Assembly: GCF_001641125.1 (NCBI RefSeq)
Contig: NZ_LWLP01000001.1
Span: forward strand, 3,246,133-3,310,132
Length of the DNA: 64,000 bases
Direction: 5' to 3'
Source of the DNA: Arthrobacter sp. OY3WO11
Lineage (GTDB): Bacteria; Actinomycetota; Actinomycetes; Actinomycetales; Micrococcaceae
How positions within the stretch are numbered: position 1 is the first letter of the stretch; each line of letters opens with the position of its first letter. Below the pieces are notes generated by a model. It was not told the DNA's origin and ran no database searches. It saw only the letters and a list, made by a program, of their open reading frames with translations. Position numbers and translations under genes: made by a program. Shown here in pieces: positions 36,291 to 44,316 of this stretch.

Positions 36291-36710
36291 ATGGTAACCC
36301 GCAACGGCCCGCGGTCCGGGCACGACGTTGCCGCGGCGAAGAGCGACGGGCCGATCCTCCACCCCACCGCAACTGGTGGATTGCATAGTTACTCGCGGGA
36401 AGAACTCGGAGTGGTCACCGCCAGTTCACACCCCCAAGTGCGGTCTGCCGCCGGCTTCCTGGTATTAGCCGTTGTCTTCGCTGCCGTCGCAGTCTTCTCA
36501 CTCCTGCTGGTGGCCGGCCCCACCAGCAGGGGTGAAGACCCGATGTGGAGTGCCCTGTTCCTGACATTGTTGGGATCGGCTGGCGCCCTCTACGCCGTTC
36601 GGATGGCGAGGGTGGCTTCGAGAGCCAAACGCCTGCGGGCTGAACGCAGACTCCCGGAACCCAGCAGCCGCCAGCTTGACTGGAATCAGGACCAGCATGG
36701 CCAGGCGTAG
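36291..36710 (+). CDS. Two-helix membrane protein, family member 3
   Basis: 139 aa, apparently intact. It has HSYSREELGVV (family motif, about residues 31-41), two membrane helices (about 51-73 and 83-102) and a basic ARVASRAKRLRAERRLPEP tail matching the LRRARGLPKP of member 1. AAAGGAA precedes the ATG at 36291. It overlaps member 4 by 14 nt. No known domain. Confidence 0.72.
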   Translation: MVTRNGPRSGHDVAAAKSDGPILHPTATGGLHSYSREELGVVTASSHPQVRSAAGFLVLAVVFAAVAVFSLLLVAGPTSRGEDPMWSALFLTLLGSAGALYAVRMARVASRAKRLRAERRLPEPSSRQLDWNQDQHGQA

Positions 36711-37061
36711 CAGGGGCGTGCCGCCGGAACCCGGCCATGTTCCTTATCAGCCGCCTGAAAAGCGGATACTGCACCGGCTCGCTGAGAATGGCGAGGTAGT
36801 GGCCTACACCGACGAAGAGTACGGGGTCCGCAAGGACGGCGGTCCGGGCATCACCAAACCCGTGAATTCCTCGGGCGGTCTGCTGTTCCCGGCCATTTCT
36901 TCTCTCGGCATGTATGGGAGGCCTCGTCTACGGAGTGGTCCAGATAGCCCTGACAGACCAGTGGGAAATCCTCGGCAGAGTCTGGTGGGTGTTTCCTGCC
37001 ACCCTATTTCCCTTCTCTAAAGCTGCGCAGGGCCAGGTACCTCCCGCGGCCCGTCGAATAG
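36697..37061 (+). pseudogene. Frameshifted two-helix membrane protein (member 4)
   Basis: Starts at ATG 36697 with MARRSRGVPPEPGHVPY, then VVAYTDEEYGVRKDGGPG and NSSGGLLFPAISSLGM. Near 36911-36914 the protein-like sequence moves to the +1 frame (MGGLVYGVVQIALTDQWEI, then LGRVWWVFPATLFPF). Near 37014 it moves again, to LKLRRARYLPRPVE followed by TAG at 37059-37061, matching the basic tail of the paralogs. Two one-base changes would restore one reading frame of the family design. The first frame alone stops at 37020. Confidence 0.62.
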
Positions 37062-37144
37062 GGCCCCAGGCGCGTGCCGCCGTCGTACTTTCCCTATCCC
37101 GTCCACAGTGACGTAACCGACTGCGCCCTTCCGGTTGCGAAGTC

Positions 37145-37150
37145 TAAACT
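37145..37150 (+). promoter_or_regulatory. -10 element, leaderless asd
   Basis: TAAACT, then GGACCA, then ATG at 37157. The exact 6-nt spacing predicts a leaderless asd mRNA. Confidence 0.6.
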
Positions 37151-37156
37151 GGACCA

Positions 37157-38299
37157 ATGACTACAGCAGCTACCCCTTCCGTCGGCCTGGTCGGATGGCG
37201 CGGCATGGTCGGCTCCGTCCTCATGCAGCGCATGCAGGACGAGGGCGACTTCGCCAACATCAACCCGGTGTTCTTCTCCACCTCCAACGCCGGAGGTGCC
37301 GCGCCGTCATTTGCTGGAACAGCAGGAGGCAGCGCCGGCAAGCTTGAGGACGCGTTCGACGTCGACACCCTGGCGAAGCTGCCCATTATTGTCACCGCCC
37401 AGGGCGGCGACTACACCAAGCAGGTGCACGGCGAGCTCCGCAGCCGCGGCTGGGACGGCCTGTGGATCGATGCCGCCTCCACTTTGCGCATGAACGACGA
37501 TTCGATCATCGTTCTGGACCCGATTAACAGGGACGTCATCGATAAGGGCCTGGTCAACGGCACCAAGGACTTCATCGGCGGCAACTGCACCGTGTCCTGC
37601 ATGCTCATGGGCCTCGGCGGGCTGTTCAAGAACAACCTGGTGGAGTGGGGCACCTCCATGACCTACCAGGCTGCTTCCGGCGGCGGGGCACGGCACATGC
37701 GCGAGCTGCTCAGCCAGTTCGGCACGCTCAATGCCGAGGTCAGCACGGAACTGGACGACCCGGCGTCGGCCATCCTGGACATCGACCGCAAGGTCCTCGC
37801 CCACCAGCGCACCGGCATCGACGCCACGCAGTTCGGCGTCCCGCTGGCCGGATCCCTGATCCCCTGGATCGACGCCGACCTGGGCAACGGACAGTCCAAG
37901 GAGGAGTGGAAGGCCGGGGTCGAGACCAACAAGATCCTGGGCACCTCCGAGGACAACCACGTGACCATGGACGGGCTGTGCGTGCGCATCGGTGCCATGC
38001 GGTCCCACTCCCAGGCGCTGACGCTCAAGCTTCGCGAGGACCTGTCCGTGGCCGAAATCGAGAAGCTCCTGGCCGAAGACAACCAGTGGGCCAAGGTGGT
38101 TCCCAACACCAAGGAAGCGTCCATGGCGGACCTGACCCCGGTGGCGGCATCCGGCACGCTGGACATCCCCGTGGGCCGCATCCGCAAGATGGAGATGGGA
38201 CCGGAGTACATCAGCGCCTTCACCGTAGGCGATCAGCTCCTCTGGGGTGCTGCCGAACCACTGCGCCGCATGCTCAACATCGCCACCGGGAACCTGTAA
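37157..38299 (+). CDS. asd: Aspartate-semialdehyde dehydrogenase
   Basis: NADPH-dependent reduction of aspartyl phosphate, feeding lysine, diaminopimelate, threonine and methionine synthesis. 380 aa of the Gram-negative-like subclass: [18 protein letters not shown] (NADPH loop), STSNAGG and the catalytic Cys144 in [12 protein letters not shown]. His and Glu of the active site lie in the [16 protein letters not shown] region. It stands alone and ends at a long hairpin. Confidence 0.95.
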   Translation: MTTAATPSVGLVGWRGMVGSVLMQRMQDEGDFANINPVFFSTSNAGGAAPSFAGTAGGSAGKLEDAFDVDTLAKLPIIVTAQGGDYTKQVHGELRSRGWDGLWIDAASTLRMNDDSIIVLDPINRDVIDKGLVNGTKDFIGGNCTVSCMLMGLGGLFKNNLVEWGTSMTYQAASGGGARHMRELLSQFGTLNAEVSTELDDPASAILDIDRKVLAHQRTGIDATQFGVPLAGSLIPWIDADLGNGQSKEEWKAGVETNKILGTSEDNHVTMDGLCVRIGAMRSHSQALTLKLREDLSVAEIEKLLAEDNQWAKVVPNTKEASMADLTPVAASGTLDIPVGRIRKMEMGPEYISAFTVGDQLLWGAAEPLRRMLNIATGNL

Positions 38300-38320
38300 C
38301 CCTCCAGCCTTCACTTCGGC

Positions 38321-38374
38321 GGCCCTGCCCCGCACGAACGGTGCTGCCCAGCACCGTCCATGCGGGGCAGGGCC
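38321..38374 (+). terminator. Terminator of asd
   Basis: Long two-part hairpin: outer arms GGCCCTGCCCCGCA (38321-38334) and its complement (38361-38374), enclosing an inner ACGGTGCT/AGCACCGT stem. There is no T-run, but the position 20 bp after the stop codon fits a terminator. Confidence 0.75.
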
Positions 38375-38391
38375 GCTCCTGCTTGGCCCGG

Positions 38392-38492
38392 ACGCTCTCT
38401 CATTTGATGCGGGTTAAACCGAGACGCTCTCTCACTTGAGCAGCGGAAGTGAAAGAGCGTTCGTGAAGAACCGACATTAAGTGAGAGAGCGT
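38392..38492. repeat. 32-bp-period inverted/direct array, locus 2
   Basis: Same design as 13324-13489. Inverted cores ACGCTCTCTCAT/C end at 38403 and 38435, and direct cores GTGAAAGAGCGT and GTGAGAGAGCGT start at 38449 and 38481. Both intervals are exactly 32 bp, and the inverted-to-direct spacer is 13 nt. It has fewer units than locus 1. It lies between the asd terminator and the glycosylase stop. Confidence 0.9.
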
Positions 38493-38497
38493 CCCGG

Positions 38498-39607
38498 TCA
38501 GCTCTCCAGGAACCTGAGGTACCGGTCTGCGGCCTTCCTCATGGCGGCCTGGGCGGCGGGGCCCAGGTGCCTGCCGGGTTCAAAGAGTTCAGGCACGACG
38601 GCGGCATCCCGGCGGGTGCCGTCCCGGGCCCAGGTGCCGACCACTTCTCCCCCGGCCACCAGGGTCTTCTTGAAAACGCCGTTCCCGCCGGGCACGATCC
38701 TGTCAAAGTGCTCCGGGTGCAGGACGGCTGACCGGTCCTTGTATCCCAGCAGGAACTCATCAAACCCGGGCAGCAGCAGGACGGACCGGGCTCCCGGAAC
38801 CCCGGCATCCAGCAGGGCTGCGGTCTCCGGCGACATCCAGTACCCCGCGCCGCCGAACTGGTATTCCACAAGCCGCCCGCGGACATTTTCGAACGCGGCC
38901 CGCACCTCCGTCAGCGGGAGCTGGGTCCACCACGCGAAATCTGCCAGGGTTGCCGGGCCGTGGCTGCGGAAGTACCGCAACGCGAACTCCGCCAGGGCCT
39001 CCTGGCGCTCCAGGTTCCGCGACACCGGGATCCAGTCATCGAAGGCCACCAGCAGTTGTTGGTTCTTGGCCAGCGGCCCCTGCACCAGCCACGCGTGCCG
39101 GCACAGTGTCCCCAGGAGGTGGATGCCCCGCTGCCCCTGCGTCGGCTGCCCGGCGGCGTCGAACACCTGGAACAGACCCGCCCGGCTCACGGGACCGCCG
39201 GCGGCGATGTGCTCCAGCGCAACATCCCGGCACTTCTCAACGTCCGCCCACGTGATGCCCAGTTCCCGGTGGCGGGCCGCGATGCTTTTGGTGAGCCGCT
39301 CCGCCGTGAGGTCCAGCATCCAGCGCAGGTCCTCGGGGGCCACGAGATGCAGCGTGCCGCGCATGGGCCACGACCGGACCACGGCCCCGGTGTCCAGGGC
39401 GGACCGGACGTCGCTGAGGCCGGATCCGGGCACCCGCGCGCCCACGGCCCACATGGCGGCCTGCAGGTCCTGGGCCTGCATCGCTGTCATCCAACGCACA
39501 GCTTCCGCAACCGATCCGAAGCTGTCCGTTCCACCCGCAAGCCTGTGGGAGGCAAGCCTCAGCCTGCCTACGATCCTGCCGTCTGGACGGCCCTTGCCAG
39601 CAGCCAT
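38498..39607 (-). CDS. AlkZ/YcaQ-like winged-helix DNA glycosylase family
   Basis: 369 aa of the HTH_42 superfamily (three tandem winged helices). The catalytic-type Q-x-Q motif is present in TAMQAQDLQAA (about residues 42-52). Other conserved pieces are SWPMRGTLHLVAPEDLRWML and LLLPGFDEFLLGYKDRS. Characterised relatives remove alkylated bases or unhook interstrand crosslinks, so a DNA-repair role is likely; the exact lesion is unknown. TAAGAT lies 6 nt upstream of the ATG. Confidence 0.85.
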   Translation of the reverse strand: MAAGKGRPDGRIVGRLRLASHRLAGGTDSFGSVAEAVRWMTAMQAQDLQAAMWAVGARVPGSGLSDVRSALDTGAVVRSWPMRGTLHLVAPEDLRWMLDLTAERLTKSIAARHRELGITWADVEKCRDVALEHIAAGGPVSRAGLFQVFDAAGQPTQGQRGIHLLGTLCRHAWLVQGPLAKNQQLLVAFDDWIPVSRNLERQEALAEFALRYFRSHGPATLADFAWWTQLPLTEVRAAFENVRGRLVEYQFGGAGYWMSPETAALLDAGVPGARSVLLLPGFDEFLLGYKDRSAVLHPEHFDRIVPGGNGVFKKTLVAGGEVVGTWARDGTRRDAAVVPELFEPGRHLGPAAQAAMRKAADRYLRFLES

Positions 39608-39613
39608 GGCCCT

Positions 39614-39619
39614 ATCTTA
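39614..39619 (-). promoter_or_regulatory. -10 element, leaderless glycosylase
   Basis: TAAGAT, then AGGGCC, then ATG at 39607 on the minus strand. The region is shared with the divergent leaderless gene at 39664. Confidence 0.55.
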
Positions 39620-39651
39620 GGGCGCGCCACTGCCCGCCGGTCACAGACCGC

Positions 39652-39657
39652 TAGGGT
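39652..39657 (+). promoter_or_regulatory. -10 element, leaderless membrane-protein gene
   Basis: TAGGGT, then AGAACC, then ATG at 39664. Exact 6-nt spacing. Confidence 0.58.
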
Positions 39658-39663
39658 AGAACC

Positions 39664-40149
39664 ATGACTTTGGGGAGTTTGTGGCGGTTGCTCGCGCTTA
39701 AAACGAGGTGGTGGATGGCCGGTGGCACGGTCTGCGTCCTGGCAGGATCCGGCCTGGGGCTGCTCCTCCTCAGAGATGGCCGGTCCGATCCCCTGCTGCT
39801 GCTCCCCTCGCTCGTCCTGAGCCTCGGCGGCGGCTATGCGGTGCTTTTCCCGGGCATCAGCGTCAGCCGCCAGGGAGTGAAGCTGTACCGGGACTGGCGG
39901 CACCACCCGCCCGCGGCAAAGGTCCTCTGGGTCCTGTCCCTCGCCGTCGCCCTCGGCGGACTGGTGGCCTGCATCCTGTCAGGCCTCGCAAACCCGCTGT
40001 TGCCGGGCCAGCTGGTATGGCTTTTCACGGGAATCTACCTGGTGCTCGCCGGCTGGTCGTCCGCCCTGCTGGGCCAGGCGGCGGTGGTCCGCGCCAAGGC
40101 CCCGGGCATGGCGGGCGATCCTGCCGGTGCTACAGCTCCAGGCCGATAA
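39664..40149 (+). CDS. Membrane protein, unknown function
   Basis: 161 aa with four predicted membrane helices (about 17-36, 41-60, 82-103 and 111-131) and a Pro/Ala/Gly tail. No known domain recognised. Its 3' end overlaps the convergent murB gene by 20 bp. The start is supported by the leaderless-type promoter. Confidence 0.78.
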   Translation: MTLGSLWRLLALKTRWWMAGGTVCVLAGSGLGLLLLRDGRSDPLLLLPSLVLSLGGGYAVLFPGISVSRQGVKLYRDWRHHPPAAKVLWVLSLAVALGGLVACILSGLANPLLPGQLVWLFTGIYLVLAGWSSALLGQAAVVRAKAPGMAGDPAGATAPGR

Positions 40150-41197
40150 GCAGCGGTTCCGGGTGCAGTTGGATGCCAAAGCGCTGTTCGACGCCGGCAC
40201 GCACCTCGCGTGCCACGGCCACCACGTCCTGGGCGGTGGCTGAACCGCGGTTGGTGATGGCGAGTGTGTGCTTGGTGGACAGGGAGGCCCGTCCACCGCT
40301 GACGCTGCCTAGTTCCAGCCCGAAACCCTTGGCAAAGCCGGCCTGGTCGATCAGCCAGGCGGCGGACAGCTTCACCAGCCCGTCCTGACCGGCAGGGTAC
40401 CGGGGTGCGCCCTCTGGCAGGGCCGCAGCCACCTCGGCCGGAACGATGGGGTTGGTGAAGAAGGATCCCGTGGAGTACGTGTCCCGGTCCTGCGGGTCCC
40501 ACACCATGCCCTTGGAGGCACGCAGCCGGAGCACCTCGCGGCGCACATCGTTCGAGTACGCGCGCTTGCCCACTTCGACGCCAAGGACACGGGCGAGTTC
40601 CGCGTAACGGATCGGCGCGCTCATCCGGCCCAGGGGCAGCTGGAACTCCACGGTCAGCACCACGTACCGGGGTGAGCCGTTGACGGTGGTCTGCTTGAGG
40701 ATGGAGTCCCGGTAGCCGAACTTCAGCTCCGAGTTCGTGAAGGTTTTTACTGCGTTCCGCTCCCGGTCCCACGTGCGCACTGCCGCGATGGTCTGGGACA
40801 CGTCGGCACCGTAGGCACCCACGTTCTGCACCGGCGTCGCACCCGTTGATCCGGGAATGCCAGCCAGGGCCTCCACCCCGGACCAGGCATGGCGTACCGC
40901 GTGCTCCACCAGCTTGTCCCAGTTGTGCCCGGCCTGCACCACCACGGCCACGCCGCCGCAGGAGTCCTCCGCGTTGACGGTGAACCCCTGCGAGGCGACC
41001 TGGACCACGGTTCCGGGGAACCCGTCGTCGGAAATCAGCAGGTTGGAGCCGCCGGCGATGATCAGCAGCTGCTCCCCCGCGGCATCCGCCGCCCGGACGG
41101 CGTCGATGATCTCAGCTTCTGTTCCGGCCTTGATGAACTTGTGGGCAGGGCCCCCGACGGCGGCCGTGGTCAGCTGGGAAAGCAGGGTGGAAGTCAC
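40130..41197 (-). CDS. murB: UDP-N-acetylenolpyruvoylglucosamine reductase
   Basis: FAD enzyme making UDP-MurNAc for peptidoglycan. 355 aa, type I. The FAD-binding loop reads IIAGGSNLLISDDGFPG. Catalytic residues by alignment of motifs are Arg163 (GYRDSILK), Ser245 (YSTGSFFTNP) and Glu347 (LHPEPLL). The start is GTG at 41197 with TAGGGT 6 nt upstream. It sits next to a MaoC-type dehydratase pair, an arrangement also found in mycobacteria and other actinobacteria. Confidence 0.95.
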   Translation of the reverse strand: MTSTLLSQLTTAAVGGPAHKFIKAGTEAEIIDAVRAADAAGEQLLIIAGGSNLLISDDGFPGTVVQVASQGFTVNAEDSCGGVAVVVQAGHNWDKLVEHAVRHAWSGVEALAGIPGSTGATPVQNVGAYGADVSQTIAAVRTWDRERNAVKTFTNSELKFGYRDSILKQTTVNGSPRYVVLTVEFQLPLGRMSAPIRYAELARVLGVEVGKRAYSNDVRREVLRLRASKGMVWDPQDRDTYSTGSFFTNPIVPAEVAAALPEGAPRYPAGQDGLVKLSAAWLIDQAGFAKGFGLELGSVSGGRASLSTKHTLAITNRGSATAQDVVAVAREVRAGVEQRFGIQLHPEPLLIGLEL

Positions 41198-41203
41198 CTG
41201 TCC

Positions 41204-41209
41204 ACCCTA
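41204..41209 (-). promoter_or_regulatory. -10 element, leaderless murB
   Basis: TAGGGT, then GGACAG, then GTG at 41197, reading on the minus strand. Exact 6-nt spacing. Confidence 0.58.
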
Positions 41210-41236
41210 TCGGGAAAGTGTTGCCGCCTTCCCGGG

Positions 41237-41674
41237 CTATGCCAGTTTGACGACCGCCTGGGCCTTCATCAGGACCTTCTGGCCGGCGGCCATGACGGTA
41301 AGGTCCACCCGCGCGGTGTTCGCCTCGGCGTCGAGCTTTCCAATGATGCCGCTGACCTCGATGGTGGCGCCGGCGTCGGCCGTGCCCGTGGTGTCGGTGA
41401 CCAGGACGGGTTTGGTGAACCGGGTCTGGAAGTCGACGACGGCGGCCGGGTCGCCTGCCCAGTCGGTGACCAACTGGACGGCGGAGCCCATGGTGAACAT
41501 GCCATGGGCGATGACGCCGGGCAGTTCCACACTGGTGGCAAAGGCCTCGTTCCAGTGGATGGGGTTGAAGTCGCCGGAGGCACCGGCGTACTTGACCAGG
41601 TCGGTGCGCGTGACCTCGATGGTGCGGCTGCCGATCTCCTGGCCGGCGCTGAGTTCGTGGATGCTGAGGCTCAT
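41237..41674 (-). CDS. MaoC-like dehydratase, HadB-type
   Basis: 145 aa with a single hot-dog fold. The hydratase signature is GASGDFNPIHWNEAFA (about residues 32-47), followed by GVIAHGMFTMG, where the Asp/His dyad of (3R)-hydratases lies. It probably dehydrates (3R)-hydroxyacyl thioesters together with the adjacent half-subunit gene, from which it is separated by 2 bp. In mycobacteria the equivalent pair serves mycolate elongation, but members of this family group lack mycolates, so the substrate here is open. Confidence 0.88.
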   Translation of the reverse strand: MSLSIHELSAGQEIGSRTIEVTRTDLVKYAGASGDFNPIHWNEAFATSVELPGVIAHGMFTMGSAVQLVTDWAGDPAAVVDFQTRFTKPVLVTDTTGTADAGATIEVSGIIGKLDAEANTARVDLTVMAAGQKVLMKAQAVVKLA

Positions 41675-41676
41675 GG

Positions 41677-42138
41677 TTACTGTCCCTCTCCGCGGACCAG
41701 GATGGACGACGACGTGGTGGTGACGGGCTCGCGGGAATCATCTGCGCCGAGGGCGAAGATTTCCGACCGGGTGGTGATCATCGCACCGCCGCCCATAGCG
41801 CGGACACCGTCCACGTGGAGCTCCGCGACAAGGCGGTCCCCCGCGAAAATCGGCCGGTGGTGGGTGAAGCGCTGGTCTGCGTGGACCACGCGGGAGAAGT
41901 CGATACCGGCTTCCGGATCCTCGATGAGCTGGGCGTCGGCACGCTGGGCGATGATGATGGCGAAGGTCGGCGGAGCCACCAGGTCGCCGTGGCCCAGGGC
42001 CTTGGCGGCGTCGACATCGAAGTGCGCGGGGTGGGTGGCCTTTACGGCGCGGGCAAACTCGCGGATCTTTTCACGGCCAACGTCGTACACCTCTGCGGCA
42101 GGGTAGCTTCGGCCCTGCAGGTCCGGATTGATAGTCAT
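41677..42138 (-). CDS. MaoC-like dehydratase, HadA-type subunit
   Basis: 153 aa with a hot-dog N-terminal MaoC-like fold: YDVGREKIREFARAVKATHP, LVAPPTFAIIIAQRA and VHADQRFTHHRPIFAGDRL. It resembles the HadA/HadC (FAS1-like dehydratase) type that lacks the full catalytic dyad and pairs with a HadB-type subunit. The ATG at 42138 is chosen because conserved sequence starts just after; TAGGCT lies 7 nt upstream. Divergent from the ArsR gene. Confidence 0.87.
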   Translation of the reverse strand: MTINPDLQGRSYPAAEVYDVGREKIREFARAVKATHPAHFDVDAAKALGHGDLVAPPTFAIIIAQRADAQLIEDPEAGIDFSRVVHADQRFTHHRPIFAGDRLVAELHVDGVRAMGGGAMITTRSEIFALGADDSREPVTTTSSSILVRGEGQ

Positions 42139-42192
42139 GGCCTCAAGCCTATCGTTGCCGCACCCGCCCGTGGGGCTTGCATTGCCTTGATA

Positions 42193-42206
42193 TGATGAAT
42201 TCATCA
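42193..42206. promoter_or_regulatory. Palindromic operator candidate of ArsR gene
   Basis: Perfect 14-bp palindrome TGATGAATTCATCA, followed by a further half-site CCATCAATTC. It lies 60 bp upstream of the ArsR start, in the divergent region, the usual place for autoregulation. Confidence 0.65.
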
Positions 42207-42265
42207 ATCCATCAATTCGCTGGCGCCAGTCTATTGGTCTTCAGTGTCACGTTGAGGAGCTTCCC

Positions 42266-42646
42266 ATGCTGCCTTCCGCCCAGGCTCCGCTGTACGAGAT
42301 CAAGGCCAACCTCTTCAAGGGGCTGGCGCACCCTGCAAGGATCCGCATCCTTGAGCTGCTGGCAGCGGCGCCCCAGGAAACTGCCGCGGTGAGCTACCTT
42401 CTGGCGGAGACCGGGCTGGAGGCCTCGCACCTCTCCCAGCACCTGGCCACGTTGCGCAAGCACAAGGTGGTGACCTCTGTGCGAACCGCCAATGCCGTGA
42501 CCTACCGGCTGGCGCACCCCGGGATTTCCCAGCTTCTTGCCATCGCGCGGACGTTCCTCCTGGACAACCTTGCCGATTCAAACGAACAGCTCCGGCTGGC
42601 CCAGCAGCTGCCCGCAGGGCACCTGGCTGGCGGGGCTGCCTCGTGA
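42266..42646 (+). CDS. ArsR-family transcriptional regulator
   Basis: 126 aa. The winged helix has LAHPARIRILELLAAAPQE and GLEASHLSQHLATLRKHKVV. The cysteine metal motif ELCVCDL of arsenic or cadmium sensors is absent and there are no cysteines at that site, so it probably senses something else. The SulP transporter starts within its stop codon (GTGA overlap), so the pair is an operon. Likely autorepresses through the palindrome upstream. Confidence 0.9.
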   Translation: MLPSAQAPLYEIKANLFKGLAHPARIRILELLAAAPQETAAVSYLLAETGLEASHLSQHLATLRKHKVVTSVRTANAVTYRLAHPGISQLLAIARTFLLDNLADSNEQLRLAQQLPAGHLAGGAAS

Positions 42647-44316
42647 ACCCGGGCGTAAGCACCGCAAGGCGGCACTTCAACCGGTTCCTGCCCTCGAAAC
42701 TGGATTACGCGGGACTGGGAACGTCGTGGCGGACCGACCTGCTGGCCGGCATCACCGTGGGCATTGTGGCCCTGCCGCTGGCCCTCGCGTTCGGCGTCAG
42801 CTCGGGAGTGGGTGCGGAGGCCGGGCTCATCACCGCGATCGTCGCCGGCCTGGTGGCTGCCGTGATGGGGGGATCACCCGTCCAGGTGTCCGGCCCGACC
42901 GGTGCCATGGTTGTGGTGCTGGCTCCCGTGGTGGCAGTCCACGGGGCCGGCAGCGTGGCCCCGTTGTCACTGATGGCGGGGCTGCTGGTCTGTGTCCTGG
43001 GATTCAGCGGCCTGGGCCGGGCTGTCGCCTTCATCCCGTGGCCCGTGGTGGAAGGCTTCACCCTGGGGATCGCCGCCATTATCTTCCTCCAGCAGGTTCC
43101 GCTCGCCACCGGCACGTCCGGCGTCCCGGGACACAACACCCTGATCGCTGCAGTGGAAGCCGCGTCCACCGCAACGGCTCCGACGGCGCTGCTGACCCTC
43201 GCAGTCGTGGCGGGCGTCGCCGTCGTGATGGTCCTTGTGCAAAAGCTGCTCAAGGCCCTGCCGGCCAGCCTGATCGCGGTGCTCCTCGCCGCAGCGGCCG
43301 CCGAGCTGTTCCTGCTGGACATCCCCAGGATCGGCCCCCTGCCGCATTCCCTGCCCGCTCCGGCGGTTCCCGCCTTTGACATCGATCTGTTGGGCAGCCT
43401 GGCCATGCCCACGGCGGCGATCGCCTGCCTCGCGGCCATCGAATCCTTGCTGTCTGCCCGGGTGGCGGCAGGAATGACCGGGCCCGACGGCAGGCCGAGT
43501 GGACCCTACAGCCCGGACCGGGAACTGACAGGCCAGGGCCTGGCGTCAATCGCTGCGGGCCTCTTCGGCGGCATGCCCGCCACCGGGGCCATCGCTCGGA
43601 CGGCCGTGAACGTCCGCTCAGGTGCAAAAACCCGCCTGGCTGCCGCTGTCCACGCCGTGGTGCTGCTGGCGATCGTGTACCTCGCCTCGGGCATGGTCAG
43701 CCGTATTCCGCTGGCAGCCCTCGGCGGGGTCCTGATGGTCACTGCGGTGCGGATGGTATCCAGGCGGACGGTCGCGGCGATCCTCCGCTCCACCCGGTCC
43801 GACGCCGCCGTCTTCATCCTGACGGCGATCATCACGGTGGCGTTCGACCTGATCATTGCCATCCAGATAGGACTCGCGGCGGCAGCCCTCTTTGCCCTGC
43901 GCACGTTCGCCTCGCTGAGCAGCGTACAGCGGGAGGAGATCCCCGGGCCCCGGGCCGAGGGTGACGAGCACATCGCGGTCCTCCGGCTGGACGGGGCCAT
44001 GTTCTTCGGCGCCGCCGAACGGATCCTGCAGGAGATCAGCCAGGTCAAGGACGTCCAGGTGGCCATCATCAGGCTTTCCCAGCTGCGGATGCTCGATGCC
44101 ACGGGCGCGCATGCACTGGTGGAGGTGGTCTCCGCGCTTGAGCTCCGGGGCATCACCGTTTTACTCAAAGGCGTCCGGCCGGACCACCTGCGGCTGGTGA
44201 CGAACGTGGGAGTGATCCGGTCCCTGCGGCACCACAAGCACCTGTTCGAGCACCTCGGGGACGCCGTGGAACACGCCCGCAGCCACGTCCGCCGTAACGC
44301 CGGCTACCGCTTGTAG
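42643..44316 (+). CDS. SulP-family anion transporter with STAS domain
   Basis: 557-aa permease of the SLC26/SulP family: about 12-14 membrane helices (residues 25-420), with early SVGLPLALAFG-like ALPLALAFGVSSG and GPTGAMVVVL. A C-terminal STAS domain follows (about 440-550, HIAVLRLDGAMFFGAAERI and MLDATGAHALVEV). Family substrates include sulfate, bicarbonate and dicarboxylates; nothing here decides which. The GTG start overlaps the ArsR stop. Confidence 0.92.
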   Translation: MNPGVSTARRHFNRFLPSKLDYAGLGTSWRTDLLAGITVGIVALPLALAFGVSSGVGAEAGLITAIVAGLVAAVMGGSPVQVSGPTGAMVVVLAPVVAVHGAGSVAPLSLMAGLLVCVLGFSGLGRAVAFIPWPVVEGFTLGIAAIIFLQQVPLATGTSGVPGHNTLIAAVEAASTATAPTALLTLAVVAGVAVVMVLVQKLLKALPASLIAVLLAAAAAELFLLDIPRIGPLPHSLPAPAVPAFDIDLLGSLAMPTAAIACLAAIESLLSARVAAGMTGPDGRPSGPYSPDRELTGQGLASIAAGLFGGMPATGAIARTAVNVRSGAKTRLAAAVHAVVLLAIVYLASGMVSRIPLAALGGVLMVTAVRMVSRRTVAAILRSTRSDAAVFILTAIITVAFDLIIAIQIGLAAAALFALRTFASLSSVQREEIPGPRAEGDEHIAVLRLDGAMFFGAAERILQEISQVKDVQVAIIRLSQLRMLDATGAHALVEVVSALELRGITVLLKGVRPDHLRLVTNVGVIRSLRHHKHLFEHLGDAVEHARSHVRRNAGYRL

